From the NCBI GenBank assembly GCA_964613455.1, contig CAZTGS010000002.1, forward strand, positions 1-64,000: 64,000 nt of DNA, written 5' to 3'. The translations under genes were made by a program, and so were the position numbers. The notes under the pieces were generated by a model. It was not told the DNA's origin, ran no database searches, and worked only from the letters and a program-made list of their open reading frames with translations. Below are positions 1-8,908 of the stretch, in pieces; the stretch's first letter is position 1, and each line of letters begins with the position of its first letter. This DNA is from SCGC-AAA076-P13 sp964613455 (GTDB taxonomy: Bacteria > Pseudomonadota > Gammaproteobacteria > Magnimaribacterales > D2472).

Positions 1-100
1 CCCTTAATACGACTTCTGTAATCTTGGTATTAATTTTCACTATATATTTATTTAAGTTCCTTAAATATTTTTGATTTCATTTCTAAATAAATTATGTTTT

Positions 101-1588
101 TTAATTATCATTTTTTGGAAATCCTAGGTCTACTTTACTGTTAGCTGGGTCAGGCCATCTTGTAGCAATTGATTTGGTTTTTGTATAAAAATCTACAGAT
201 GAGTTTCCGAATGCCTTGGTTTCAGAAAAGCCGCTATCTTTCCAACCGCCAAAACTATGAGCATAAGTAGGAAGTGGAATTGGTACATTAATACCAACAG
301 ATCCAGCTTGAACCTCGTTAGCCCATTTTTGAGCAACTCCACCATCACGTGTAAATAATGCAGCGCCATTTCCAAGCTTATGACCATCAGTAATAATCAT
401 TGCTTCTTCGTAAGACTCTGCTCTTACAAATGATAAGACAGGTCCAAATATTTCATTTTCATATACAGACATTCCAGGTTTTACATTATCAATCAGAGTC
501 GCACCAACAAAGGATCCTTCTTCATTGTCAGATAATATTCTTCCATCAACTACTAAAGAAGCTCCATCAGGCTCAGCTGACTCAATAAATGAATATATTC
601 GATCCTTATTTTCTTTTGAAATAACTGGTCCTAATTGTGTATCTAGATTATCTGTTTTACCCATTACAAGACTTGGCATTCTTTCTTTAATTTTATTAAT
701 TAAGTCATCACCAATATCGCCAACAGCAACAACAACTGAAACAGCCATACATCTTTGTCCTGCAGCTCCAAAACTTGCAGAAACAGCTGCATCGGCAGCC
801 ATATTGAGATCAGCATCTGGAAGAACTATCATATGATTTTTTCCACCACCAAGAGCTTGAACCTTTGTATTATATTGAACTCCTAATAATTTTAAACTTT
901 TAGCAGCTGCGGTACTCCCTATGAATGCTAAACCAGCAACTTTCTCGCTGCAAACTAATTGCTCAACTATTTCTTTGCCACCATTTAAGACGTTATAACA
1001 ACCATCCGGCAAACCAGATTCTTTATATATATCGGCATATAGTCTTGATATTGATGGGACCTTCTCACTTGGTTTGGCAATAAAAGTATTTCCAGTAACA
1101 ATTGCCATTGATGATTGAAGTATAGGTATTAAAATTGGAAAATTAAAAGGCCCACATCCAGCAACAACACCAATCGGATACCTTACATCAGTAATATCTA
1201 TTCCACCTGCAACATTGGGACTCATGATAGATGGATAAAAGTGTTGAACACCTGCAATATGAGTTAAAGCCTGAATCGCTCTATCTAGCTCAGCTTCTGC
1301 ATCAGGTCGTGTTTTACCTGCCTCAGTTACACAAATGTCTATAATATCTTCAGATCTATCAATAACACCTTGTCTAAATTTCATCATCAATTCAGCCCTA
1401 TAACTTAATCCGGTTTTTGACCATGTTTTAAAAGTTTCTGCAGCTACATCAATAGCATCATTAGCACTCATTTTGGTTGCATAGAGCACTTCACCAATTT
1501 GTGTACCGTATGAAGGATTTACAATATCTAATGATTCATTGGAATCTAAGTTTTCTTTTCCATTAATATAGTTCGTCACTTTGTACAT
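101..1588 (-). CDS. mmsA: CoA-acylating (methyl)malonate-semialdehyde dehydrogenase family protein
   Basis: This 495-residue protein belongs to the MmsA branch of the aldehyde dehydrogenases, which convert (methyl)malonate semialdehyde plus CoA and NAD+ to propionyl- or acetyl-CoA and CO2 in the cytosol. The oxyanion-hole Asn is at 149 (PFNFP), the catalytic Cys at 280 (GQRC), and the family-typical segments NVPIP and HSFGGWK lie near the C-terminus. The length matches the family. The start has a good ribosome binding site (AGGAA about 8 bases upstream). The gene diverges from the FAD hydroxylase across a shared operator, so it probably handles an aldehyde made by that pathway. The family is clear; the true substrate is inferred and could be another short acyl semialdehyde or an aldehyde released by meta-cleavage. 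Confidence 0.85.
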   Translation of the reverse strand: MYKVTNYINGKENLDSNESLDIVNPSYGTQIGEVLYATKMSANDAIDVAAETFKTWSKTGLSYRAELMMKFRQGVIDRSEDIIDICVTEAGKTRPDAEAELDRAIQALTHIAGVQHFYPSIMSPNVAGGIDITDVRYPIGVVAGCGPFNFPILIPILQSSMAIVTGNTFIAKPSEKVPSISRLYADIYKESGLPDGCYNVLNGGKEIVEQLVCSEKVAGLAFIGSTAAAKSLKLLGVQYNTKVQALGGGKNHMIVLPDADLNMAADAAVSASFGAAGQRCMAVSVVVAVGDIGDDLINKIKERMPSLVMGKTDNLDTQLGPVISKENKDRIYSFIESAEPDGASLVVDGRILSDNEEGSFVGATLIDNVKPGMSVYENEIFGPVLSFVRAESYEEAMIITDGHKLGNGAALFTRDGGVAQKWANEVQAGSVGINVPIPLPTYAHSFGGWKDSGFSETKAFGNSSVDFYTKTKSIATRWPDPANSKVDLGFPKNDN

Positions 1589-1622
1589 AAATAATTCCTG
1601 TTATATTAGATCAATAATTGTA

Positions 1623-1650
1623 TTGACTATACTAGTCATCTGACTAAAAT
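1623..1650. promoter_or_regulatory. divergent promoter with candidate TetR operator (site 1)
   Basis: The inverted repeat TAGTCA-TC-TGACTA lies at 1633-1646, with a third half-site TGACTA at 1624-1629. For the rightward gene, TTGACT (1623-1628) and TAAAAT (1645-1650) form a good -35/-10 pair 16 bases apart, with the palindrome between them. A weaker leftward promoter (TTGATT at 1657-1652, TAGTAT at 1634-1629) overlaps the same palindrome. The same sequence with the same 2-base spacer recurs at 8920-8933. The sequence is directly visible; binding by the TetR protein encoded at 3235 is inferred. Confidence 0.72.
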
Positions 1651-1679
1651 AAATCAATACTCATACTTAATATATATTA

Positions 1680-3263
1680 ATGCATTACGATATAGCAATT
1701 ATTGGATATGGTCCTTCTGGAGCAGTCGCTGCAAACTTATTTGGAGCCAAGGGATATAGAATCCTTGTAGTGGAACCAAAAAAAGAAATTTGGGATATTC
1801 CAAGAGCAGTTCATTTAGATGGTCAAATACAAAGAGTTCTTCACTCTATGGGACTATCAAATGAGATGAATAATATTACAGATGCAATGACAGGTATAAA
1901 TTTTTTAAACGCCAAAGGAAAATCTATAGTTTCTGTTGACTTTAAAGATAATCCTAAGTTAAACGGATATCACGAAGATGTAATGTTTGATCAACCAAAA
2001 TATGAAACACTGTTAAGAAAACATGCGAATGGGTTGCCTAATATAGATTTTAAACTTGGTTATCATCTCAGTAAATTAGACACACTTGAATCCAAAAATG
2101 ATCTAGAAATAACTAATAATGAAACAAATGATAAGTCATTAATATCTTCAACATATGTCATTGGCGCAGATGGTGCCGATAGTTTTGTTAGAAAGAGTCT
2201 TGATATTCAATTAAAGGATTATAACTACGATGAGGATTGGGTTGTCGTAGACTATATGGTTGATGACCGATATGTGATAAACAGAGATAGATATCAAATC
2301 TGTGACTATAAAAGACCAACCACCCTTCTTCCAATAACCAATAATCATGTTAGATGGGAATTTAAAATTAATCCTGGCGACAATGTCAATGAGATCACGT
2401 CAGATAAAAATATTAGAGATTTTATGGAACCTCATCTGTGGAGGCTTCATCCAGATATTGATAAAAATAGTGGGGTACTATCAAGAGCTTCTAAATACAC
2501 ATTTCATGGCTTAATGGCTGAAAAATTTTCATCAAATAATTGCTTTCTTATTGGAGACGCGGCACACCAAACACCGCCATTTTTAGGGCAAGGAATGTGC
2601 CAGGGTGCAAAAGATGCATACAATTTATGCTGGAAGTTAACTGGTGTTTTAGAAAATAAATATGATAAAAAAATATTAGAGTCATACAGTAAGGAACGAA
2701 AAGAAATAAATGACTTTGGTATCAAAGCAGCCATAGAACAAGGAAATGTTATTGGTACTCAAAATAAATATAAAGCTATGGCCAGAGATGCATTCCTGTC
2801 TTTAGCTAGAATCTTTCCAAAATTAAAAGGTTCTTTAAGTTTTGGTTACAAATGGCAATTTACGAACGGTCTTTTAGATAAGGACTTATACCCTAATAAT
2901 ATTAACGGACGAATCATTCCTCATCCAGATATATCACTTAATCATAACGGCTTATTATTTGATGATATTTTTGAAAATAAATTTGCTTTAGCTTTTTTTG
3001 ATATCAATGAATCACTATTTAATAAAATTAAAGATAGCCAGTCTTTAAAAATATTTGATGGAAACGTCCACTTATTTAATAAAAATAATATTTTCATGAG
3101 CGATAAAAAATTACTTAATTGGAAAGTTCAGAATAAAATATCTGCAGTGATTATTAGGCCTGACATGCATGTATATGGTTGCTGTGATTTTGAAGATATA
3201 ATATTTAAAGTTGATAAGTTAACCAAGAAACTCCATGAGGATCTCTATGCAAAAATTAGTTAA
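1680..3263 (+). CDS. FAD-dependent aromatic hydroxylase, MhpA/PHBH-like (group A)
   Basis: A 527-residue flavoprotein monooxygenase of the p-hydroxybenzoate hydroxylase fold, closest in motifs to 3-(3-hydroxyphenyl)propionate hydroxylase MhpA. It would use NAD(P)H and O2 to hydroxylate a phenolic ring. The N-terminal dinucleotide motif GYGPSG is at 9-14, the DG motif (GADG) at 162-165, and the GD motif followed by AAHQTPPFLGQGMCQG at 292-309. A C-terminal thioredoxin-like domain fits the length. No ribosome binding site is visible, and a promoter with TAAAAT ends about 30 bases upstream of the ATG. It is the first gene of an operon with the TetR regulator, sulfatase and GST. The family call is firm; the ring substrate cannot be read from sequence. 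Confidence 0.82.
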   Translation: MHYDIAIIGYGPSGAVAANLFGAKGYRILVVEPKKEIWDIPRAVHLDGQIQRVLHSMGLSNEMNNITDAMTGINFLNAKGKSIVSVDFKDNPKLNGYHEDVMFDQPKYETLLRKHANGLPNIDFKLGYHLSKLDTLESKNDLEITNNETNDKSLISSTYVIGADGADSFVRKSLDIQLKDYNYDEDWVVVDYMVDDRYVINRDRYQICDYKRPTTLLPITNNHVRWEFKINPGDNVNEITSDKNIRDFMEPHLWRLHPDIDKNSGVLSRASKYTFHGLMAEKFSSNNCFLIGDAAHQTPPFLGQGMCQGAKDAYNLCWKLTGVLENKYDKKILESYSKERKEINDFGIKAAIEQGNVIGTQNKYKAMARDAFLSLARIFPKLKGSLSFGYKWQFTNGLLDKDLYPNNINGRIIPHPDISLNHNGLLFDDIFENKFALAFFDINESLFNKIKDSQSLKIFDGNVHLFNKNNIFMSDKKLLNWKVQNKISAVIIRPDMHVYGCCDFEDIIFKVDKLTKKLHEDLYAKIS

Positions 3264-3873
3264 AATAAAAACTAAAACTGATAAAAAAAATACCAAAGGT
3301 CGTTCTAATGTAGAAAAAGCTCTTATTGATTCGGCGGCTGAGCTTGTTGGTGTTATGGGTCCTAATCAATTATCAATTAGGGATATTGCTGAACATGCTA
3401 ACGTTAACCATGCTCAAATACATCATTACTTTGGTGGTAAACAAGGATTGCTAGAGGCTACTTATAAACAATTAGCTTTTGAGCATATAGAAGAATTAAA
3501 AAGAAGAAATATTGATCCTATAAATCTTCCAGATGAACCTATGTCTGATATCACTGATAATTATTTTAAAGCTCTCATAAGAGCGGTACTTGATGGACAT
3601 ATGGATCTTATAAGAATCCAAGTTAATTCAAATTTATCACTTTCAAAAAAATCTTTATCATTATTAGCTGATTTAAAAGGTACAGAAAAACCAACTTCCG
3701 AAATGAAAGCAGCAGTAGCTTTAGGTATGGTTGTTGAGTTTGGTTTGGCTGCAATGAAGCCATATATTCAAGAAGTATTAAAAATTTCTGATAAAGAAAT
3801 GAAAGATTTCTATAAAATATTTTTTAAAGCTCGTTCACTTGGTATCGATGAAGTTAAGAAGAACATCAAGTGA
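3235..3873 (+). CDS. TetR/AcrR-family transcriptional regulator
   Basis: A 212-residue regulator with an N-terminal helix-turn-helix at about residues 27-73, including the typical LSIRDIAEHANVNHAQIHHYF segment, followed by an all-helical ligand-binding domain without obvious homology. The basic N-terminal tail (residues 7-23, many Lys) may contact DNA. The frame overlaps the hydroxylase by 29 bases; an alternative ATG lies four codons downstream (3247). It sits inside the operon it probably controls. The matching palindromes at 1633-1646 and 8920-8933 are the best candidate operators, which would make the island one regulon with autoregulation. The ligand is unknown but is likely the pathway substrate or an intermediate. 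Confidence 0.85.
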   Translation: MRISMQKLVKIKTKTDKKNTKGRSNVEKALIDSAAELVGVMGPNQLSIRDIAEHANVNHAQIHHYFGGKQGLLEATYKQLAFEHIEELKRRNIDPINLPDEPMSDITDNYFKALIRAVLDGHMDLIRIQVNSNLSLSKKSLSLLADLKGTEKPTSEMKAAVALGMVVEFGLAAMKPYIQEVLKISDKEMKDFYKIFFKARSLGIDEVKKNIK

Positions 3874-5432
3874 AGTATCTAAATTTACTAATCCTTATAT
3901 TTACCTTATCGATTTCAAGCAAACCTAACATTATAATTATTCTTACTGATGATCTTGGTTGGGGTGATGTTAGCTACCATGGTGGATCTATACCAACTCC
4001 AAATATTGATAAGCTTGTATCAAATGGTGTAGAAATGAATAGGTTCTATAGCGATCCTTCCTGCAGTCCAACAAGGGCTTCAATGCTAACAGGCATTAAT
4101 AGTTTTGCTAATGGAGTTATAAGACCTTTTGCGAATCCTAGAGTTGAGTCTTTTGGCATGCCACTTGAACATAAGATAATGCCAGAATACTTCAGAGAGG
4201 CAGGATATCAAACGGCTTTATCCGGTAAATGGCATCTTGGTATGTCTGAAGACGGATTTCTTCCAATAAATAGAGGGTTTGATTCAACATACGGACACTT
4301 AATGGGTGGAATAGGCTATTTTGATCATGGGTTTTCTGGGAGACTTGATTGGCATCGAAATAGTGTTCCATTAGAAGAAGAAGGTTACTCCACCACGCTA
4401 ATTGCCAATGAAGCTGTAAGAATAATTGAAAATATTAAGCCAGATAAACCACTTTTTTTGTATGTAGCTTTTAATGCACCTCACACTCCAATACAGGCAG
4501 AAGATGAAGTTATGGAATCTCTTTTTAGTAACATTGAAGATGAATATGAGAAAAAATATGCTGCAAATATATATGCTCTTGATAGAGAGATTGGAAAAAT
4601 AATAAATAGCATTGAAGAAAAAGGCATATCCGAAGAAACTATTATATTATTTTTTAGTGATAATGGGCCAGTTTTTGATATTGATCCAATTGCGAAGGTT
4701 ATTGCACCTGATTTAATGACCGCTAAAGGAAGCTCGGGTGGTTTGAGAGGGAGTAAATTATCTGCCTATGAAGGAGGAATAAGAGTACCTGCAGTTATAT
4801 ATTGGAAAGGAGTATTAGAAAAATCAAAATCAGAACAATTCTTTTTTGCACAGGATATTTTACCTACTATGCTCGCCGCTTCATCAATCAAGGTAGATGA
4901 CAGACACTTTACTGGTATTAATCGATGGAACAGTTTATTAAACAATGAAATAAAAGAGCCTATCAATGTCCATACTGGGAATATCGTAATAGAGGATACA
5001 AGAGCATTATTTAATGGGAAATGGAAAATGTTTTATAGTCAAAATATTCAAACAATGGGCAATAAAACATATGAGTTATATGATATTTTGAATGATCCAC
5101 TGGAGACAACAAATCTTGCAGAAGATAATCCAAAGGTATTCAAAGAAATGAAAGGGTTAATAGATAATCAAACTGTATGGATAAATCCACCATATCTTAA
5201 TCCAGTTATGATGTATTTGTGGGGTGATAGATTTGTTGCATCTAGTAGATTTATTGGTGCTCCCTGGCTCGAAAGAGATTATGAAGTAAAGACCCCTCCC
5301 CATCCATTTATTTCAACTTTAATACTTATTTGGATTTTAAGTCTAGGACATAAATATAAGATAATGGCATTGATATTTTTATTAATAATAGCAACAGTAT
5401 CAATAAAAAAATATAATGCTTCTAGATCATAG
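3870..5432 (+). CDS. arylsulfatase-family sulfatase, exported, with C-terminal membrane segments
   Basis: A 520-residue sulfatase of the formylglycine-dependent family. The metal-binding LTDDLGWGD block is at 25-33, and the formylglycine motif CSPTR has its Cys at 65, the type matured by a formylglycine-generating enzyme. GKWHLG follows as second signature. Residues 1-17 form a signal-peptide-like hydrophobic start. Two hydrophobic stretches at the C-terminus (about 470-483 and 490-505) suggest membrane anchoring, which is unusual for soluble arylsulfatases. The start is GTG, overlapping the TetR stop by four bases (GTGA), so translation is probably coupled. In context it may remove sulfate from an aryl or alkyl sulfate before ring attack. 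The substrate is inferred only. Confidence 0.8.
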   Translation: MKYLNLLILIFTLSISSKPNIIIILTDDLGWGDVSYHGGSIPTPNIDKLVSNGVEMNRFYSDPSCSPTRASMLTGINSFANGVIRPFANPRVESFGMPLEHKIMPEYFREAGYQTALSGKWHLGMSEDGFLPINRGFDSTYGHLMGGIGYFDHGFSGRLDWHRNSVPLEEEGYSTTLIANEAVRIIENIKPDKPLFLYVAFNAPHTPIQAEDEVMESLFSNIEDEYEKKYAANIYALDREIGKIINSIEEKGISEETIILFFSDNGPVFDIDPIAKVIAPDLMTAKGSSGGLRGSKLSAYEGGIRVPAVIYWKGVLEKSKSEQFFFAQDILPTMLAASSIKVDDRHFTGINRWNSLLNNEIKEPINVHTGNIVIEDTRALFNGKWKMFYSQNIQTMGNKTYELYDILNDPLETTNLAEDNPKVFKEMKGLIDNQTVWINPPYLNPVMMYLWGDRFVASSRFIGAPWLERDYEVKTPPHPFISTLILIWILSLGHKYKIMALIFLLIIATVSIKKYNASRS

Positions 5433-6273
5433 CGATCTCCAAACAAAAGAAGTACTAGATTGGAAAGGATTTAATTTGCTTCACTTTGCAGGTTCTGCTT
5501 GCTCCCAAAAACTAAGAATTTTTTTAAATTTAAAAGAGATTGATTGGATATCTCATCATGTAGATTTAACTAAGAATGAACAATTTGATCCTTGGTACTT
5601 GGGAATTAATCCAAAGGGACTTGTACCAACATTAGTTCATGATGGCAATGTTCATATAGAAAGCAATGACATAATGCAATACATAGAATCTGTTAATAGC
5701 GATATAGTTCTTTTTCCTGATGAACATATTGACGAAATAAATAAAAATCTCGAATATGAAGACAGTTTACATATTGATCTAAGAACATTAACTTTTAGGT
5801 TTATCGTTCCCCATAAACTAGGAAAAAAGGATTTAAAACTTCTAGATAAAAAAAAGAATTTTAAAGGAACTATTCAAGGTAATAAAGATAAAAATAAACA
5901 AAAAGAGATAGAGTTTTGGAAACAACATTATAAATATGGCATTACAGATAATCAGGTAATAACATCAGCTAATAACTTTATAGTTGCTTTGCATAAAATA
6001 GAAAAAAAATTGTGTCAAAATAAATATATTTTAGATAATAATCTCTCTATTTTAGATGTAGCTTGGTTTATTTCTATAAACAGAATAATTAACGCTGGAT
6101 TCCCAGTTAAAAATAAATATCCAAATATAAACGCTTGGTTTAAGATGTTATCAAGTGATAAAAGATTTTCTAATGAAGTAAAAGGCAACGTGCCTCTCTT
6201 TATAATAAAAAATACATTAGGTTTATATAATTTCTTTAAAAAAAGAAGATTAATAGATATTGTTAAATTCTAA
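5416..6273 (+). CDS. glutathione S-transferase family protein (GST 1 of island)
   Basis: A 285-residue two-domain GST. The N-terminal thioredoxin fold covers about residues 18-93, with SACSQ as the likely glutathione-activating Ser/Cys site near residues 27-31, the cis-Pro segment LVPTL, and the glutathione-contacting ESNDIMQY. A helical C-terminal domain with LSILDVAW follows. The middle (about 125-185) is lengthened and rich in Lys/Asn compared with standard GSTs of 200-230 residues. The frame overlaps the sulfatase by 17 bases and closes the hydroxylase operon. It could act as an isomerase, an ether-cleaving enzyme or a conjugating enzyme in the pathway; sequence alone does not decide. Confidence 0.72.
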   Translation: MLLDHSDLQTKEVLDWKGFNLLHFAGSACSQKLRIFLNLKEIDWISHHVDLTKNEQFDPWYLGINPKGLVPTLVHDGNVHIESNDIMQYIESVNSDIVLFPDEHIDEINKNLEYEDSLHIDLRTLTFRFIVPHKLGKKDLKLLDKKKNFKGTIQGNKDKNKQKEIEFWKQHYKYGITDNQVITSANNFIVALHKIEKKLCQNKYILDNNLSILDVAWFISINRIINAGFPVKNKYPNINAWFKMLSSDKRFSNEVKGNVPLFIIKNTLGLYNFFKKRRLIDIVKF

Positions 6274-6276
6274 AAG

Positions 6277-6939
6277 CTATAAAATCTCACAAACTTCATC
6301 AAAATCGAGCCTGGGTAGTCTCATAAAAATCTTAGATGGATCACCATAACCAATGCAACATAAGAAATTAGATTTAATATTAGTATCTTTAAAGAATGTT
6401 GAATCAACAAGCTCATTATTAAAGCCAGACATTGGTCCACAATCTAATCCAAGAGCTCTTGAAACCATCATAAAATAGGCGCCTTGAAGACTACTATTTC
6501 TAAACGCAGTTGATTGATTCATTTCAGAATTACCTTTGTACATAGGGGCAATATCCATATGTGGAAATAACTTACCCATCTTGTCTGAGAAATCAAGATC
6601 GTATCCTATAACTGCTACAACCGGAGCGCTCATTACCTTATCAACATTATTAGGTAATAGTGTCTCTTTTAATAATTGCTTTTGCTCATCACTCTTTATA
6701 AATTTAAATCTAGCTGGACAACAGTTTGTACTTGTTGGACCCATCTTAGTTAATTCATAAATTGATTTAATAGTATCGTCGCTAACGTCTTTATCTTTCC
6801 AACCATTCATGCTTCTTGCTTCACCAAATAAAAGATCTATCTGATCTTTGTTTAAGTTATCAGCATTATCTTTTAAATTAGTGAATGTGGCTTGAGCAGC
6901 AGCAACTGCTTTTTTTTGATCGTCTGTGAGCTCTATCAT
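6277..6939 (-). CDS. RutE-like nitroreductase-family NAD(P)H reductase
   Basis: A 220-residue FMN-dependent reductase resembling RutE/HadB, which reduces malonic semialdehyde to 3-hydroxypropionate. Family hallmarks visible are NGWKD near 46-50, MGPTSTNCCPARF, TAFRNSSLQGAYF, GLDCGPMSGFN and the C-terminal IGYGDPSKIFMRLPRL. It is about 20-25 residues longer at the N-terminus than E. coli RutE. It overlaps the upstream dioxygenase gene by four bases (ATGA), so the two are translationally coupled, and it ends three bases beyond the convergent GST 1 stop. With the MmsA-like dehydrogenase in the same presumed regulon, a shared semialdehyde intermediate is possible. Other carbonyl or enone reductions remain possible. 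Confidence 0.78.
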   Translation of the reverse strand: MIELTDDQKKAVAAAQATFTNLKDNADNLNKDQIDLLFGEARSMNGWKDKDVSDDTIKSIYELTKMGPTSTNCCPARFKFIKSDEQKQLLKETLLPNNVDKVMSAPVVAVIGYDLDFSDKMGKLFPHMDIAPMYKGNSEMNQSTAFRNSSLQGAYFMMVSRALGLDCGPMSGFNNELVDSTFFKDTNIKSNFLCCIGYGDPSKIFMRLPRLDFDEVCEIL

Positions 6940-8039
6940 GACTGTCCCTCAGTTTCTGCTTTAGCAGCTTTTTCCATTTCTTTAATCATTCCAGGAATCG
7001 TTGGGTTTGAAGCACGAGCATTATCAATTTGATCAACCGGCATAGTTATACCAAATGTATTTGGAACCTCTGGTCCATATTGAGCCATGGCTAGATCTCT
7101 GAAACCTGAATTTTCAGTTGGAACAGAGGCATTAATCAAGTCACCATCAGTCCAATGCTCATGAGTAAATCCATGAGGATCACGCCAATAGTCATACATT
7201 TGACTGCCTAACAAATGTCTGCCAATACCCCATTCATGATAATACTCATCAACAGTTTTCATATGGTAATGGCCTGCCATTAAATCATCTACTGAATCTT
7301 GAACTTCATATCCAGCATGTCCAAATGCTACAGCAGTAGCTTCACCAGGAAGACCCATATTGTTCAAAGTATGATGATCAACTGGCTTATCTCCTTGATC
7401 GCATCTCATGAAAGCACCCATTGAAACTCCATCAGGTCCAATACAATTATTACTTATTAAGAAACCTAATGTATTTGAATACCAATCAACTGAAGCTTGA
7501 GGATCTTTGCAATTAATAGCGGTATGACCTAGTCGCTTAACTTTTGAAGTTAATTCATATACCCACTTGTCACCATGAACTTGCCATTCATCAGCAGCTT
7601 TTCCAAAACGTTGTAATTCATTCTCTCTTTGTTTAGACCCACCTGTATTTAAAACTTTTGAAACAACAGCAACGGGTTCAGCTTCATTCATACCGTGACA
7701 TACCTCAATTTCTACACCGTCAGGATCAATAACAGTTACCTTATGACCTCCAGCAAGTTCAGTATTTTCAACAATATCAACATTGAATTCTTTAGATAAG
7801 GCTTCTAAATCACTATAATCATTAGCTTTATAAGCAGATCCTATATATTTATTTTCTTCGCCTTTTGTTGCTACATAAATATAAGGTGATGTTCCAGTGC
7901 CTCTAAAAAAAATACTATTTTCATCCTCATGAGCAAGCATCATCCCGAAATGATTGAGGTACTTTTTTTGAGCTTCAAATTCTGTAAGTTCAAACCTTAC
8001 ATAAATAATATCAGCTACTTTACATATTGGATTATTCAT
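6936..8039 (-). CDS. extradiol-type ring-cleavage dioxygenase, VOC superfamily (two domains)
   Basis: This 367-residue protein has two vicinal-oxygen-chelate domains, about residues 5-117 and 168-300. The second retains the three facial-triad metal ligands expected for type I extradiol dioxygenases: His172 (LGHTAIN), His241 (FGHAGYE) and Glu294 (FTHEHW). The first domain has degenerated, as in catechol 2,3-dioxygenase and BphC. A C-terminal tail of about 65 residues follows. The gene overlaps GST 2 upstream by eight bases and RutE-like downstream by four, so it is the middle of a coupled operon. It probably cleaves the catechol made by the FAD hydroxylase. The reaction is inferred from conserved ligands; a non-cleaving VOC enzyme cannot be excluded. 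Confidence 0.72.
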   Translation of the reverse strand: MNNPICKVADIIYVRFELTEFEAQKKYLNHFGMMLAHEDENSIFFRGTGTSPYIYVATKGEENKYIGSAYKANDYSDLEALSKEFNVDIVENTELAGGHKVTVIDPDGVEIEVCHGMNEAEPVAVVSKVLNTGGSKQRENELQRFGKAADEWQVHGDKWVYELTSKVKRLGHTAINCKDPQASVDWYSNTLGFLISNNCIGPDGVSMGAFMRCDQGDKPVDHHTLNNMGLPGEATAVAFGHAGYEVQDSVDDLMAGHYHMKTVDEYYHEWGIGRHLLGSQMYDYWRDPHGFTHEHWTDGDLINASVPTENSGFRDLAMAQYGPEVPNTFGITMPVDQIDNARASNPTIPGMIKEMEKAAKAETEGQS

Positions 8040-8904
8040 TATTATCTCCTATTAATGATTTATTAATTTCTGACCAAACAAGATGATCATAAGTATTGGG
8101 TCCATCCCCATAAAGTGATTTAATTTCTGGTGCCCATTCACCAGTAACGTAATCAAGTATACCTTCCCTATAACTATCTCTAGTTGAAATAGTTTCCCAG
8201 TAGGATTTAAGATTAGGTAATTTATCACTTTCTAAAACACTATTAAAACGCATTTCATAAACCCTATGAAGTATAGATGTCATACAACAATCAATTGCAG
8301 TATATTCATCTCCCATCATGAATTGTTTATTGTGATTTAAGACTCTTTCAATATACACAAGGTGTTTTGCAAGCATTAAAGACATTTTTTTACACAAACT
8401 TTCAGGAGGTTTTCCTAAAATTCGTAGCATTATAAATATTGGAACTCTCTTCCTTATAGAATGTTTTGTTAAATAATCCCATACAACGCTAGTCAGTGGT
8501 CTTTTGCATAACATTTTAACTAAAAGCTGAGCAGATATACCTCCTGCTGTAGTCCCTAGGCTTTCACCAAGCTCTTTGGTTTCATCTAATGTCACAAAAT
8601 CTAATAAGCTTTTAAACATTTCATTATTTAGATGATTAGGAAATAATAACTGCCCTTGTTGAGGATATTTTTTATCAACATATCTCATTATTTGGATGCT
8701 ATCAGGTATTGGAGTGCCATTATCAACTAGTGTTGGAACAAGATTCTTAGGATTTAGTTTTTTGTATTCTTTACTTAAATGATCCCCCTTAGATTCAAGA
8801 TAAAGAAGATTATATTTATATGAAATATTTTTTTCAGACAAGGCAACCCTTGCCATATTTGAAGCAACTGATTCACCGTATCCATATAACTCAAAATTAT
8901 TCAT
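8032..8904 (-). CDS. glutathione S-transferase family protein (GST 2 of island)
   Basis: A 290-residue GST-like protein. The thioredoxin-fold half (about 3-78) has YGESVASNMARVAL with candidate catalytic Ser, then NLVPTL (cis-Pro) and PDSIQIMRY (glutathione binding). The extended helical half includes LGESLGTT, DCCMTSILHR and DSYREGILDY. These three segments match GST 3 (9889-10749) at the same relative positions, so the two are paralogues that now lie on opposite sides of the operator. It is the first gene of the leftward operon. The start codon lies only about 10 bases past the predicted -10 and no ribosome binding site is seen, so the message may be nearly leaderless. Function within the pathway is unknown. 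Confidence 0.74.
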   Translation of the reverse strand: MNNFELYGYGESVASNMARVALSEKNISYKYNLLYLESKGDHLSKEYKKLNPKNLVPTLVDNGTPIPDSIQIMRYVDKKYPQQGQLLFPNHLNNEMFKSLLDFVTLDETKELGESLGTTAGGISAQLLVKMLCKRPLTSVVWDYLTKHSIRKRVPIFIMLRILGKPPESLCKKMSLMLAKHLVYIERVLNHNKQFMMGDEYTAIDCCMTSILHRVYEMRFNSVLESDKLPNLKSYWETISTRDSYREGILDYVTGEWAPEIKSLYGDGPNTYDHLVWSEINKSLIGDNNE

Positions 8905-8908
8905 AGTA

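Noticed and set aside
1..40. Short minus-strand frame starting with GTG at 38-40 and open to the left edge
   Set aside because: Only 13 codons are visible, no ribosome binding site is at proper distance, and the peptide matches nothing I know.
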